A stretch of DNA of 45,789 nt, from assembly GCA_013141455.1 (NCBI GenBank), contig JABFQW010000052.1, positions 1-45,789 of the forward strand, read 5' to 3'. The notes beneath the pieces were generated by a model. That model searched no databases, had not been told where the DNA came from, and saw only the letters and a program-made list of their open reading frames with translations. Shown in pieces: positions 37,262 through 45,656 of this stretch. Position 1 is the first letter of the stretch, and every line of letters starts with the position of its first letter. The translations under genes were made by a program, and so were the position numbers. The DNA comes from Bacteroidales bacterium (lineage in GTDB: Bacteria; Bacteroidota; Bacteroidia; Bacteroidales; F082).

Positions 37262-38032
37262 ATGTACGAGACACATCCGATTTTTATACAACCAGATGAT
37301 GAAAATGTTAAAGTCTGGAGATACATGGATTTTACAAAATTCATTTCATTAATTGTTACTCGCAAGTTATACTTTGCCCGTGCTGACAGATTTGATGATC
37401 CTTTCGAGGGGTCGTGGCCAAAAATAAATGTTGATGCTAGAAAACCTTTATTTAAACATCTTCCCGAAGAAGATCAGAGAAAACGACTTGAAGGGTTTAG
37501 TTACATTAATAAAAGATTTCTAAGATATCACGCTCTGAATTGTTGGCATGAAAATGAATATGAATCTGCGGCAATGTGGAAGTTGTACTTAAAAAGCGAT
37601 GAAGGAATTGCTATTCAATCAACATACAAACTTTTAAAGAATAGCATTCTTGACAATGAAACTGTATTAATTGGAAAAGTAAAGTACATTGACTTTGAAA
37701 AAGAATTTATAGATGCAAGAAATGGATTTTCGGCATTTCTTCATAAACGGAAAAGTTTTGAACACGAAAGAGAAATAAGAGCAATAGTTACGAGATTTCC
37801 TCCGAGTGTGGAAGATGAACCACCATCAAATTGCGAAACATTAAATTTAAAAATAGATACAATATTTGATGGAATTCCAATAAAGGTTGACATTAAAACA
37901 TTAATTCAGAAAATACATGTCGCTCCTAACACACCAACATGGTTATATGATTTGGTAAAAGAAGTGCTTGAAAAATATGGTTATGATTTTGAGGTAATAC
38001 ATTCTCAAATGGATAGTAATCCAATGTTTTAG
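37262..38032 (+). CDS. DUF2971 family protein
   Basis: 256 residues, soluble, no signal peptide. The N-terminal VWRYMDFTKFISLIVTRKLYF and RADRFDDPFEGSW, the middle YHALNCWHENEYESAAMWKLY, and KSFEHEREIRAIV are the hallmark blocks of DUF2971 (W-R-Y start, F-x-D-P-x-E, M-W-x-x-Y, E-x-E-x-R). The biochemical role of the family is unknown. Members are frequent in mobile and defence-rich DNA. It lies about 50 bp after the attC-like palindrome and just before the short repeat at 38063, so a cassette origin is likely. AT-rich. Confidence 0.85.
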   Translation: MYETHPIFIQPDDENVKVWRYMDFTKFISLIVTRKLYFARADRFDDPFEGSWPKINVDARKPLFKHLPEEDQRKRLEGFSYINKRFLRYHALNCWHENEYESAAMWKLYLKSDEGIAIQSTYKLLKNSILDNETVLIGKVKYIDFEKEFIDARNGFSAFLHKRKSFEHEREIRAIVTRFPPSVEDEPPSNCETLNLKIDTIFDGIPIKVDIKTLIQKIHVAPNTPTWLYDLVKEVLEKYGYDFEVIHSQMDSNPMF

Positions 38033-38062
38033 ATGCGTTTTGAATAAAAATAAACTGCCTGT

Positions 38063-38140
38063 AATAGAAGGGCTTCATGTGGTCGGCACTACTTGTCCCG
38101 AATATCGGGAACCCAGTATGAAGCCTCGGTTGAACGAAAT
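38063..38140 (+). repeat. Short dispersed repeat, copy 1
   Basis: It begins AATAGAAGGGCTTCATGTGG and ends CGGTTGAACGAAAT, and shares both ends with 40793-40875. The arms GGCTTCAT and ATGAAGCC form a hairpin; a smaller CCCGA/TCGGG hairpin lies inside. The right end GTTGAAC fits GTTRRRY, so a degenerate attC is possible. Both copies stand just after a cassette-region gene. The 38141-38384 stretch that follows holds no gene I can support. Confidence 0.5.
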
Positions 38141-38384
38141 CCGTACCCTGAACTATATTATGGAATTTGGATTAGGTTTTGGATGGTTGGCAGCAATAAC
38201 CAAGGCTGAATATGCTGAAATAAAGAAAACTTGGAATTGTGAAAAGAATCTAAAAACAAATCAGTAATTTTGAACTTAAACTGAAAGAATCAGGATTTAG
38301 TAACTCACTGATTATAAATGTTGAAATTTGACGTTAGTCAGAACCATTTTAAGACTCGTTAGAAAATAATTTAACACTGAAATT

Positions 38385-40466
38385 ATGAATCCAGCCCTTG
38401 CAAGAATTGATGAATGCAAAAATAAAAAATCCAATGTCTTAAATTTATCTAATTTATCCTTAATGTCGATTCCGGAACAAGTTTGGGAATTAAAACACAT
38501 TAATACATTAAAATTAAGTAATAATGCTTTGACCGAGATTCCTGAACGAATCTCTGAGTTAAAAGATCTCGTTTATCTTATTTGCGACAATAATAATATT
38601 ACAAAGGTATCCTTTGCTATACGCAATTTGGACAATTTATTATATCTAATTCTAAGTAGAAATAATTTAAATGCTATTCCTATTGAGATTACGAGCCTGA
38701 AAAGTTTAGCCAGATTGGATATTTCTTATAATGAAATTGAAGAGCTCCCCATTGAAATTCAACGCCTAACTAATCTAAGGACTCTTATACTTGATCATAA
38801 CCATTTATCACGGCTTCCATTAACAATCGGGAAATTGGACAGGCTAAAGTCCATATCATTAGAAGGTAATAATTTAGCAATTCCTCCTTTGGAAGTGATT
38901 CATCGAGGAGGTGAAGCTGTTGTTAATTACTTTCGACAAATAGTTGATTCTGATACAACACAAATTTTTGAAGCTAAAATGTTAGTTGTAGGGGAAGGGG
39001 GCGTAGGCAAAACATATCTCGTTAATAGAATAATTAGCGATGATGTTTCTGAAGATACCATAACAACTGAAGGGATTAAAATTAAATCTATTTACTTAGA
39101 AACAGCAAACGATAAAGATTACAGAATAAATATATGGGATTTTGGAGGACAAGAAATATATCACTCAACTCATCAATTCTTTTTAACCAAAAGATCTTTG
39201 TACCTTTTCGTCTGGGAAGCAAGAAAAGATGATAACTTATTAAGTTTCGACTATTGGCTTAATGTTGTTAGTTTATTAAGTTCTAATTCACCTTTGATTA
39301 TTGTACTCAATAAAATTGATGAAAGAATTAGAATGATAGATGAGGCTTCAATTAAAGAAAAATTTCCAAATATTGTAGGTTTTTTTAGAGTAAGTGCTTT
39401 AAAAGGAACGGGAATTAATGAACTTCGAAATAGGTTGTGGGAAGAATTCGCATCTTTAGAACATATTGGTGATTTATTGCCATTAGTTTGGTCCAATGTC
39501 AGAGACGAGTTGGAAAGAATAGATGAAAACTATATCGAGTTTAATAAATATCTTGAAATCTGTGAAAGTTATGGATTGAATAAACAGCAATCAAGGTTTT
39601 TAAGTCAATATTATCATGACTTAGGTGTTTTTCTGCACTTTGATAGAACTTATATTTTAGAAACCCTAATTTTTCTGAAACCAGAATGGGCAACTAGTGC
39701 TGTTTATCAGCTTGTTGACAATAAGGAGGTTATAAAGAATTATGGAAAGTTTAATTATGAGTTTTTAAAAGAGGCGTGGAAAGATTATCCAGAAGACAGA
39801 CATATCTATTTTGTCGAGCTAATGAAGAAATTTGAAATTTGCTTTCAAATTCCACAATCGAGAGATTTTATTATTCCTAGCTTACTTTCAGAAACTTTTC
39901 CACAAATAGACTGGGACTATAACAACAATCTACGATTTGAATATTTATATGATTTTATGCCCAAAGGTATTATACCGCGTTTAACTGTCAGAATGAATGA
40001 CCTAATCAGCAACAATTTGTTTTGGAAAAATGGTATTGTCATTTTTAGGGACAATACTTATGGTTTAATCGTTTGCGAACCATTAAAAAGGTGTATAAGG
40101 ATATGGATAAAAGGGAATGATAAAAATATGCTTTTGGAATTAATTCGTAGGGAGATCGATTATATTAATAAATCTCTTAATAATCCAAAGATTACAGAAT
40201 TATTACCATGCATTTGTAAAGAGTGTATTAACTCAATTGCACCATATTTCCATTCCTATTTAAAGTTAAAGAAAGCACAAGAACGAGGAAAATCTGAAAT
40301 TGAATGTCAAAATAGTTTTATGGACGTAAATATTAGTACAGTTTTAGGAATTATCGAAAATAATAACATAAGTAAAAATGATAAGATCATTATTTCATCA
40401 ATTAGCATAAATGGAGGTCAAACAATAATAAGCGATAATATTGACAATATAAATTATAAAAGATGA
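38385..40466 (+). CDS. Leucine-rich-repeat Roc-COR (Roco) GTPase
   Basis: 693 residues. Residues about 18-185 are leucine-rich repeats (L-x-x-L-x-L-S-x-N-x-L-x-x-I-P). The Roc GTPase follows with the P-loop GEGGVGKT (203-210), switch DFGGQE (252-257) and NKID (309-312). The COR domain spans about 345-590 (VWSNVRDELE..., FLSQYYHDLGVFLHF, LKPEWATSAVYQLV). The tail contains a CxCxxC-like CICKEC and ends with SISINGGQTIISDN. Bacterial Roco proteins are dimeric GTPases; their cellular roles are poorly known. The stop overlaps the next start by ATGA (40463-40466), so a two-gene operon is clear. Strongly AT-rich, consistent with transfer. Confidence 0.92.
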   Translation: MNPALARIDECKNKKSNVLNLSNLSLMSIPEQVWELKHINTLKLSNNALTEIPERISELKDLVYLICDNNNITKVSFAIRNLDNLLYLILSRNNLNAIPIEITSLKSLARLDISYNEIEELPIEIQRLTNLRTLILDHNHLSRLPLTIGKLDRLKSISLEGNNLAIPPLEVIHRGGEAVVNYFRQIVDSDTTQIFEAKMLVVGEGGVGKTYLVNRIISDDVSEDTITTEGIKIKSIYLETANDKDYRINIWDFGGQEIYHSTHQFFLTKRSLYLFVWEARKDDNLLSFDYWLNVVSLLSSNSPLIIVLNKIDERIRMIDEASIKEKFPNIVGFFRVSALKGTGINELRNRLWEEFASLEHIGDLLPLVWSNVRDELERIDENYIEFNKYLEICESYGLNKQQSRFLSQYYHDLGVFLHFDRTYILETLIFLKPEWATSAVYQLVDNKEVIKNYGKFNYEFLKEAWKDYPEDRHIYFVELMKKFEICFQIPQSRDFIIPSLLSETFPQIDWDYNNNLRFEYLYDFMPKGIIPRLTVRMNDLISNNLFWKNGIVIFRDNTYGLIVCEPLKRCIRIWIKGNDKNMLLELIRREIDYINKSLNNPKITELLPCICKECINSIAPYFHSYLKLKKAQERGKSEIECQNSFMDVNISTVLGIIENNNISKNDKIIISSISINGGQTIISDNIDNINYKR

Positions 40467-40780
40467 GGATCAACAAAATAGAGATATCAAATAGCCAAGT
40501 TAACTACGTTGAAATGGTTTCAAAAATCGAATATTCACCATTATTTGGGATAGACCCTAAATTGTTCAATGAAATAAAGGAACAAATACTCAAGATCCCT
40601 GAACCTATAATTCAATCAATTATTTTGCAAACGAATAAAGCTAATAATGAAAGGAGTGATAAGAAACGAAGTGTTACATTGCAGAATATTAAAGAGCAAT
40701 TAGTTTCGAACGGAGTTTCTATCTTAAACTCTATTTCAGCCTCTGCATTATTCGAAATCCTAAAAAATTTAATAAGCTAA
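40463..40780 (+). CDS. Small partner of the Roco GTPase, unknown function
   Basis: 105 residues, soluble, rich in Ile/Asn/Ser. The N-terminus KIEISNSQVNYVEMVSKIEY is followed by two predicted helices (about 38-60 and 72-102). The start overlaps the Roco stop by 4 bp, which implies translational coupling and probably a stable complex. The Ile-Ser/Asn pattern at the N-terminus loosely echoes the Roco tail (IIISSISINGGQTI), which may indicate a shared interaction segment. I do not recognise the family. Confidence 0.75.
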   Translation: MRINKIEISNSQVNYVEMVSKIEYSPLFGIDPKLFNEIKEQILKIPEPIIQSIILQTNKANNERSDKKRSVTLQNIKEQLVSNGVSILNSISASALFEILKNLIS

Positions 40781-40792
40781 ATGGCAACTCTT

Positions 40793-40875
40793 AATAGAAG
40801 GTCTTCATGTGGTCGGCACGTCCGAGTACCCGTCACACTGCCGGTACAAGCTATGAAACCCTGGTTGAACGAAAT
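40793..40875 (+). repeat. Short dispersed repeat, copy 2
   Basis: It begins AATAGAAGGTCTTCATGTGG (1 mismatch to copy 1 over the first 27 bp) and ends TGGTTGAACGAAAT (same 14-bp tail apart from the first base). The central part differs. It starts 12 bp after the stop of the Roco partner gene. The rest of the gap up to 40958 has no gene. Confidence 0.5.
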
Positions 40876-40958
40876 GGTATAAACCTACCCGAGTTCAGTT
40901 TACACTCCCACCTACCCCCGGCCTGGTCAACATACTTCAGGACAGCCATTGTTATTTA

Positions 40959-41420
40959 CAAGTAGAGTCAAGTAAAATGGTTTATTAGTACTTGCGTTTT
41001 CAAGTAGCATAAAGTAAAATGTTTTATGGGTACTTGCATTTTCAAGTAGTATAAAGTAAAATGGTTTATTGGTACTTGCATTTTCAAGTAGCATAAAGTA
41101 AAATGTTTTATCGGTACTTGCGCTTTCAAGTAACATAAAGTAAAATGGTTTATTGGTACTTGCGTTTTCAAGTAGCATAAAGTAAAATGTTTTGTAGGTA
41201 CTTGTGTTTTCAAGTAGCATAAAGTAAAATGTTTTATGGGTACTTGCATTTTCAAGTAGTATAAAGTAAAATGGTTTATTGGTACTTGCATTTTCAAGTA
41301 GCATAAAGTAAAATGTTTTATCGGTACTTGAGTTTTCAAGTAGTATAAAGTAAAATGTTTTGTCGGTTCCTGCATTTTCAAGTAGCATAAAGTAAAATGG
41401 TTTATTGATACTTTCATGCA
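40959..41420. repeat. 42-bp tandem repeat, exactly 11 units
   Basis: Units start at 40959 and every 42 bp to 41379, with the consensus beginning CAAGTAGCATAAAGTAAAAT and ending GGTACTTGCATTTT. TACTTG at the end of one unit and CAAGTA at the start of the next form a 6-bp hairpin with a 6-nt loop, repeated through the array. Units 2-4 are nearly identical to units 7-9, so a five-unit block was duplicated. Because 42 is a multiple of three, two minus-strand frames stay open; the differences between units are mostly amino-acid changing, so I treat the array as non-coding. Confidence 0.9.
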
Positions 41421-41549
41421 GAAGCTGGTAAAGAAACTTCTTTGTCCTTACCAACGTTTGCCACAAGGCTTATATGTTCATTACAAACAGGGTAACTCAA
41501 AAAATTTTAGAAAATATTTACAAAAAAACTTGATTTAACTATATTGACG

Positions 41550-41563
41550 TTGTAATTTTACAA
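41550..41563. promoter_or_regulatory. Small palindrome upstream of 41600
   Basis: TTGTAATTTTACAA (TTGTAA, TT, TTACAA) lies 37 bp before the ATG at 41600. It could be an operator, but could equally be a chance AT-rich palindrome. Confidence 0.25.
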
Positions 41564-41599
41564 TACAGTTAAAACAATTAATAACCAAATCCCTTATCA

Positions 41600-42304
41600 A
41601 TGAAAAATCTTGAAAGCTATTTAGTTTCTCCGTTTGATAGTATTGTCGTCGGGAGAGACAAAAACCTTGAATTTTTTGTGGATCACAGCAGCAAATTGAA
41701 ACAAGCCGTCGCCAATGGTGCTCCATTCAGTAAGGAAGAAACCGAATTTGCCATTGCGCTTACCGCCTTGTCGAAAAGCAAAACCGATACTTCGGTAATC
41801 CTCGCCCAACAAGGCTCCGAAACCATGAATGTCGATAACATCATTCAGGAGTTTAAGGACATCATGAACTGGCTCGAACCCAAAGTACTTATTGTATTCC
41901 CCAAAAAATCGGTTGAATACCACGAGTTTTTCCCGAATGGCAAATCTGCCTACGGCAAAACAACCAAAAGCACTATCGACAATCATTTTGCCACCATCAT
42001 CACTGCCTGCGAAAAGCACAGTGATAAACTGGGTACCGAACCTGCCGAGGTAATGATAGCGCTTCAAAGCAAATATGTAGCTGCACGTGATTCACAGCTA
42101 CGGAAAAAGGGCGGTACCGAAGGCACTCGATCAGCCTGGGACGACAACCTCGATATTGTGAAAGACCGTGCTTTTCACAATTTACTGAGGATTGCCGATA
42201 CCTACCGCGGCCAGCCCGACAAAATTGCCATGTTTTTCGACCAAAGCATCATCACGCTTCGCCAGCATGCAAAAACCGACGAACCAATACCCGTACCAGT
42301 TTAA
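41600..42304 (+). CDS. Conserved-looking soluble protein of unknown function
   Basis: 234 residues, no signal peptide or membrane segment. It is predicted mostly helical, with an FPKKSVEYHEFFPNGKSAYGK segment in the middle and a Pro-ending C-terminus (DEPIPVPV). No family is recognised. Its base composition and codon use (many GCC, ACC, GAC codons) resemble the genes before 34,280 and differ sharply from the AT-rich genes on both sides. This suggests it is resident chromosomal DNA between two inserted segments. A good terminator follows directly. Confidence 0.8.
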   Translation: MKNLESYLVSPFDSIVVGRDKNLEFFVDHSSKLKQAVANGAPFSKEETEFAIALTALSKSKTDTSVILAQQGSETMNVDNIIQEFKDIMNWLEPKVLIVFPKKSVEYHEFFPNGKSAYGKTTKSTIDNHFATIITACEKHSDKLGTEPAEVMIALQSKYVAARDSQLRKKGGTEGTRSAWDDNLDIVKDRAFHNLLRIADTYRGQPDKIAMFFDQSIITLRQHAKTDEPIPVPV

Positions 42305-42325
42305 AGTTACGGTCAACGATGAAAT

Positions 42326-42362
42326 AAAAAAAGGTGCAGAACGATGATCTGCACCTTTTTTT
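42326..42362 (+). terminator. Rho-independent terminator
   Basis: A5 + AAGGTGCAGA (42331-42340) pairs with TCTGCACCTT (42348-42357) + further T's, with a 7-nt loop. It ends the transcript of 41600. Confidence 0.88.
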
Positions 42363-42427
42363 GTGGAATGATGGATTTGGAAATACCATCAGAATAGCAT
42401 CTGAAAAAATATTTTGTTTTGATTTTG

Positions 42428-42640
42428 TTTTCTGAAATAACTGATTTACATTTGGTGGACTGTAACAACAATACAAACAATAAAGGCCAACACAATGATC
42501 ATGAATACAATCGGATATTATTTGGATGAACACAGAAAAGGCGCTGATTTTGTTTGTTTTAAGGCTTGTTTTGCTGATTTGCCACATGTCAATATAAACA
42601 CGAAATAACCACTACTGTCACGTATAGCCATTCGTTGTGT
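42428..42640 (+). repeat. ~200-bp repeat, copy 2, ending in an attC-like R' site
   Basis: It is related along its length to 34361-34559 with several small insertions. It ends in GTTGTGT (42634-42640), the start of cassette 2. As at copy 1, a host-type gene and terminator lie 65-80 bp upstream and an AT-rich cassette lies downstream. The flanks outside the repeat are unrelated. Confidence 0.65.
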
Positions 42641-42699
42641 GTAATGGGAAGAAACGAATTATCATATAAATATTATTTAAACAATAAATTTATTAACCA

Positions 42700-43431
42700 A
42701 TGCGAGAAAAGATTAATGAAATTAACAAAAAACTAGAACCCTACTATCTACTAATAGTAATGATCGTTTTTATCATAGGAGGTTTTATTTCTATTTATAA
42801 AATTCTGTTTTCTCCTCCAGAATTACTTGTACGTATTGAGAAAGAAAATATAAACTATCCATCATCAATAAACAAGACTTATGTTGATATTTATGAACAT
42901 ATACAAGATTCAACAGATAATAAATCTTTAAAATCGAAAGCATTACAAGTATATGATTACTTAGTTCAAACAAAGCAACAACGAGTTATTGAAATCATCA
43001 ACAATACGGACAGATCAATTAAGTCAATAAATATCAGATATACAAGTGTGCGTAAATTAACCTCTTGGGCTGTTAGTTCTTCTTATTTACTAGAAAATGA
43101 GAAGGACAAGCTACTTAAAAATATTTTATTCCAAAAAGCTAGCGGAATAGTATACTTAAAAGATGCCGTTAATCTACCTCCGAATGGCAATTTGAAAATT
43201 TTCTTATGGGGTGAATTTAATCCTTATGATTGGGATGAAGCATTGACAGTTGATTATGATGGCGGAGCAGCAAAGATAGAATATAACAAAACCTTTTCCG
43301 GCTATAAAGCAATACTAGCTGAGTATTTTTTTGAAATATTTATAATAATTATTTTAACATTTATATTAGTATATCACTTACAGATTAGAAACCATGTTGC
43401 TAATAAAAAGACTAACAGCGGGATTAATTAA
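42700..43431 (+). CDS. Bitopic membrane protein of unknown function (cassette 2, gene 1)
   Basis: 243 residues. There is an N-terminal membrane helix (about 16-37, LLIVMIVFIIGGFISIY) and a C-terminal one (about 207-228, FFEIFIIIILTFILVYH). Between them are about 165 residues, probably extracytoplasmic, with no recognised motif. The stop lies inside the next gene (38-bp overlap), indicating a coupled two-gene module. AT-rich. The two-helix plan with a soluble middle is compatible with a sensor or partner of the RDD-like protein encoded next, but that is inference. Confidence 0.78.
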   Translation: MREKINEINKKLEPYYLLIVMIVFIIGGFISIYKILFSPPELLVRIEKENINYPSSINKTYVDIYEHIQDSTDNKSLKSKALQVYDYLVQTKQQRVIEIINNTDRSIKSINIRYTSVRKLTSWAVSSSYLLENEKDKLLKNILFQKASGIVYLKDAVNLPPNGNLKIFLWGEFNPYDWDEALTVDYDGGAAKIEYNKTFSGYKAILAEYFFEIFIIIILTFILVYHLQIRNHVANKKTNSGIN

Positions 43432-44749
43432 TCTGGTTTTTTTTACCGCATCTATCCTTATTATCTTTCCAGTACTTAATTATTTTAGTATTGAGTTGGA
43501 GCATAAGTACTTTTTATTGCTGGTTTTTATAATAACTTATTTCCTTCCCATTTTCTTATTTAGTTCATCAGTTGGTTATAAGATATTACATATTGGCATT
43601 AATTACCCAAAAAGACTTGCTCTAAAATATTTTATTTACTATTTTATCCTCTCTGGCTTAATTGGTAAGTATATTCTACTATTTGAAGGTTTTACTAACT
43701 TATCTTTTGGTCATATAAACTCATTAAGCTTATTATTAATCCCTATTATAATAGTTAGTTTACTTAGTATAATACTGTTCATATTTTCATTAGGGCGTTT
43801 TAACCTTATTGATTTCATTCTAAACCTAACATACTCAGAAAAAAATTACAAAAGAAATTCTATACTGATTCTCACTCTATGGTTATTTACAACATACGTA
43901 ACATTATTTACAGCAATAATTGGTCAAAAATTCTTAATAACTGATTATTTCAATAAAATCGAGCAGAATAATCTATATTATATATTTACAAATTATTACC
44001 CTAAAGAAATTTTTGATGAATACACTTATTTTCAGACAGAGAAAATAAATTCAAACAATAGTATAATCACATTTTCTGACTCTGAATCATTTTTTGAAGA
44101 TAAATTCTTAGTACAGAAGTCCATTTACGCATTAGTAAATAAGGAAACATTTGATAATGAGCTAAAAAGACTTCAATTAGCGTTTCAGCTTATAATCCAT
44201 TCAAATATAAATGACGCTTTTAATAGAGAATCTAGAAATGTAGACCAAACAAGAATCCTAATGATATATAATGAACCACATACATATTTTTCAAAAAAAA
44301 TATATGTATTTCGTTATTATTATGACAATCTAAATCCAAAACATTCTATTTATGGTGGAGTACAATTAGACTCCTTGGTATCATACTATAAGTCACAAAT
44401 AGATTATCCAGAAAAAGCATTTACAACAGCATTAATAAATACTCTGGGCATAACAGAAGACTCTTTGAACAAAATAATTGATTCGACTGATGCAATAGAA
44501 CTTTCAGATGAAAACTTAGAAGTATTACATAGAAAACTTAATTTTGCAATGAGAAAAAGTAATGAAATCCCTTTAATTCTTGTTCCATTTAGTGATGTAG
44601 AACCTTCTATTTGGTTAAATGTTAATTCCCGACAAAGTAATACATATCATATTGAACTGACAGAAAGTTTTTATATGGAGGAAATGTTTTATGAAGCAAT
44701 ATATTGGAGAGATTATAATTATTATAAAAACCACTACACACAACAATAA
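43394..44749 (+). CDS. RDD-like membrane protein with C-terminal soluble domain (cassette 2, gene 2)
   Basis: 451 residues. The N-terminal ~150 residues have four or five membrane helices. The start (LIKRLTAGLINLVFF) and the SVGYKILHI segment resemble RDD-family membrane domains, though the D of the RDD signature is replaced (LIN). A further helix lies at about 155-175. Residues about 180-451 are soluble and unrecognised. The gene overlaps 42700 by 38 bp and reaches into the R'' of the cassette, ending 5 bp after it (stop at 44749, R'' 44735-44744). It is therefore a tightly packed cassette. Function unknown. Confidence 0.78.
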   Translation: MLLIKRLTAGLINLVFFTASILIIFPVLNYFSIELEHKYFLLLVFIITYFLPIFLFSSSVGYKILHIGINYPKRLALKYFIYYFILSGLIGKYILLFEGFTNLSFGHINSLSLLLIPIIIVSLLSIILFIFSLGRFNLIDFILNLTYSEKNYKRNSILILTLWLFTTYVTLFTAIIGQKFLITDYFNKIEQNNLYYIFTNYYPKEIFDEYTYFQTEKINSNNSIITFSDSESFFEDKFLVQKSIYALVNKETFDNELKRLQLAFQLIIHSNINDAFNRESRNVDQTRILMIYNEPHTYFSKKIYVFRYYYDNLNPKHSIYGGVQLDSLVSYYKSQIDYPEKAFTTALINTLGITEDSLNKIIDSTDAIELSDENLEVLHRKLNFAMRKSNEIPLILVPFSDVEPSIWLNVNSRQSNTYHIELTESFYMEEMFYEAIYWRDYNYYKNHYTQQ

Positions 44750-44867
44750 ATATATTGCATGCCGCAATTAGTGTTACATTAAAAATGAACTGTAAACTTG
44801 ATGATATAGAAACCATAGAAAACTCATTGAACAAGATGCGGCACGCACCATATTCAAACCGTTAGGC
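44735..44867 (+). repeat. attC-like site between cassettes 2 and 3
   Basis: R'' TACACACAAC is followed by the arm AATATATTGCATGCCGCA (44749-44766). This arm pairs at 15 of 18 positions with TGCGGCACGCACCATATT (44837-44854). The right core GTTAGGC (44861-44867) fits GTTRRRY exactly. This is the most canonical of the sites in the window. Confidence 0.75.
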
Positions 44868-44883
44868 ATAATATGAAAATAAA

Positions 44884-45651
44884 ATGAAAAAGAAATTTGA
44901 TTTCGGCGTTCAGTCGTATGAATTTGATAAATGGAGTGAATTCATTGATAAGATAAACTCTATTCTTGATTACAGGCAATACATATGGAGGGGACAAGGG
45001 GACTCTTCTTGGATTATCGAGTCAACATTAGACCGGTCACTTCGATTAAAAGGGAAAATTGGTGATATAAAACTAATTGATGCACACCTTAAAAGATTTA
45101 AGTATGCAGCTAGAGGTAGAAGAGGTAGCAACCCGCCTGGTTTAGAGAATGATAATGATTGGTGGGCTTTAGGTCAGCACAATGGCTTATTAACGCCATT
45201 ACTTGATTGGACAAAATCACCCTTCGTATCTGCTTTTTTTGCATTTGCATCGTCTGAAAAAAGTTCGACAAATAGGAGATTAATAACTGGTATTTCACGA
45301 GGGTCTATTGAATCGAAATCAAAAGAAATTATCAAAGCTCATACAAGTAGTTCTCCCCCATCAATAATTGATTTTTTCGAACCTCTTTCAGATGAAAATG
45401 CAAGGTTGGTTAACCAAGGTGGATTATTTACACGAAGTCCTGCAGGTATGGATATTGAATCTTGGGTAAGAAATAACTTTGGAAAAGACGAAAAAAAGGT
45501 AAAGATGTATAAAATGTTACTTCCTGATGATGAACGAGAAATGATTTTAAAGTCACTTAATCGCATGAATATTAATTACTCATCACTTTTCCCTGATCTA
45601 TTTGGAGCTTCAAAATTTGTAAACATGGACATGGAAATAACGAACTATTGA
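44884..45651 (+). CDS. FRG-domain protein (cassette 3)
   Basis: 255 residues, soluble. The N-terminal half is an FRG domain. It has the eponymous aromatic-Arg-Gly (YIWRGQGDSSWIIESTLDR, about 36-54), then HLKRFKYAARG and the strongly conserved WWALGQHNGLLTPLLDWTKS with SAFFAF. The C-terminal part (about 130-255) is less conserved, with a closing DERE...LNRMNI..SSLFPDLFGA segment that is usual in this family. The domain's activity is not established; it is common in mobile and defence DNA. It begins 17 bp after the cassette core. AT-rich. Confidence 0.9.
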   Translation: MKKKFDFGVQSYEFDKWSEFIDKINSILDYRQYIWRGQGDSSWIIESTLDRSLRLKGKIGDIKLIDAHLKRFKYAARGRRGSNPPGLENDNDWWALGQHNGLLTPLLDWTKSPFVSAFFAFASSEKSSTNRRLITGISRGSIESKSKEIIKAHTSSSPPSIIDFFEPLSDENARLVNQGGLFTRSPAGMDIESWVRNNFGKDEKKVKMYKMLLPDDEREMILKSLNRMNINYSSLFPDLFGASKFVNMDMEITNY

Positions 45652-45656
45652 AATAC

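Larger units (their letters stand above)
42634..44861 (+). mobile_element. Integron-type gene cassette 2
   Basis: It starts at GTTGTGTGTA (42634-42643) and ends with TACACACAAC (44735-44744), an exact 10-bp reverse complement, followed by an attC-like palindrome to G44861. The sequence differs from the ends of cassette 1, so the complementarity covaries. It carries two overlapping genes (42700 and 43394). Confidence 0.7.

Noticed and set aside
38040-38267. 75-residue plus-strand ORF after the DUF2971 gene
   Set aside because: It starts with TTG and lies over the short repeat at 38063-38140; the second repeat copy does not keep the frame.
40959-41420. CRISPR array
   Set aside because: The 42-bp units are joined head to tail without unique spacers, and no cas genes are present.
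40927-41466. Minus-strand ORF of 179 residues made of a 14-residue repeat (NASTNKPFYFMLLE), and a second open frame at 40968-41417
   Set aside because: Both are open only because the 42-bp tandem unit is divisible by three and lacks stops. Differences between units are mostly amino-acid changing (for example CAT/AAT, ACA/CCA, ATG/ATA), so there is no sign of selection on a protein.
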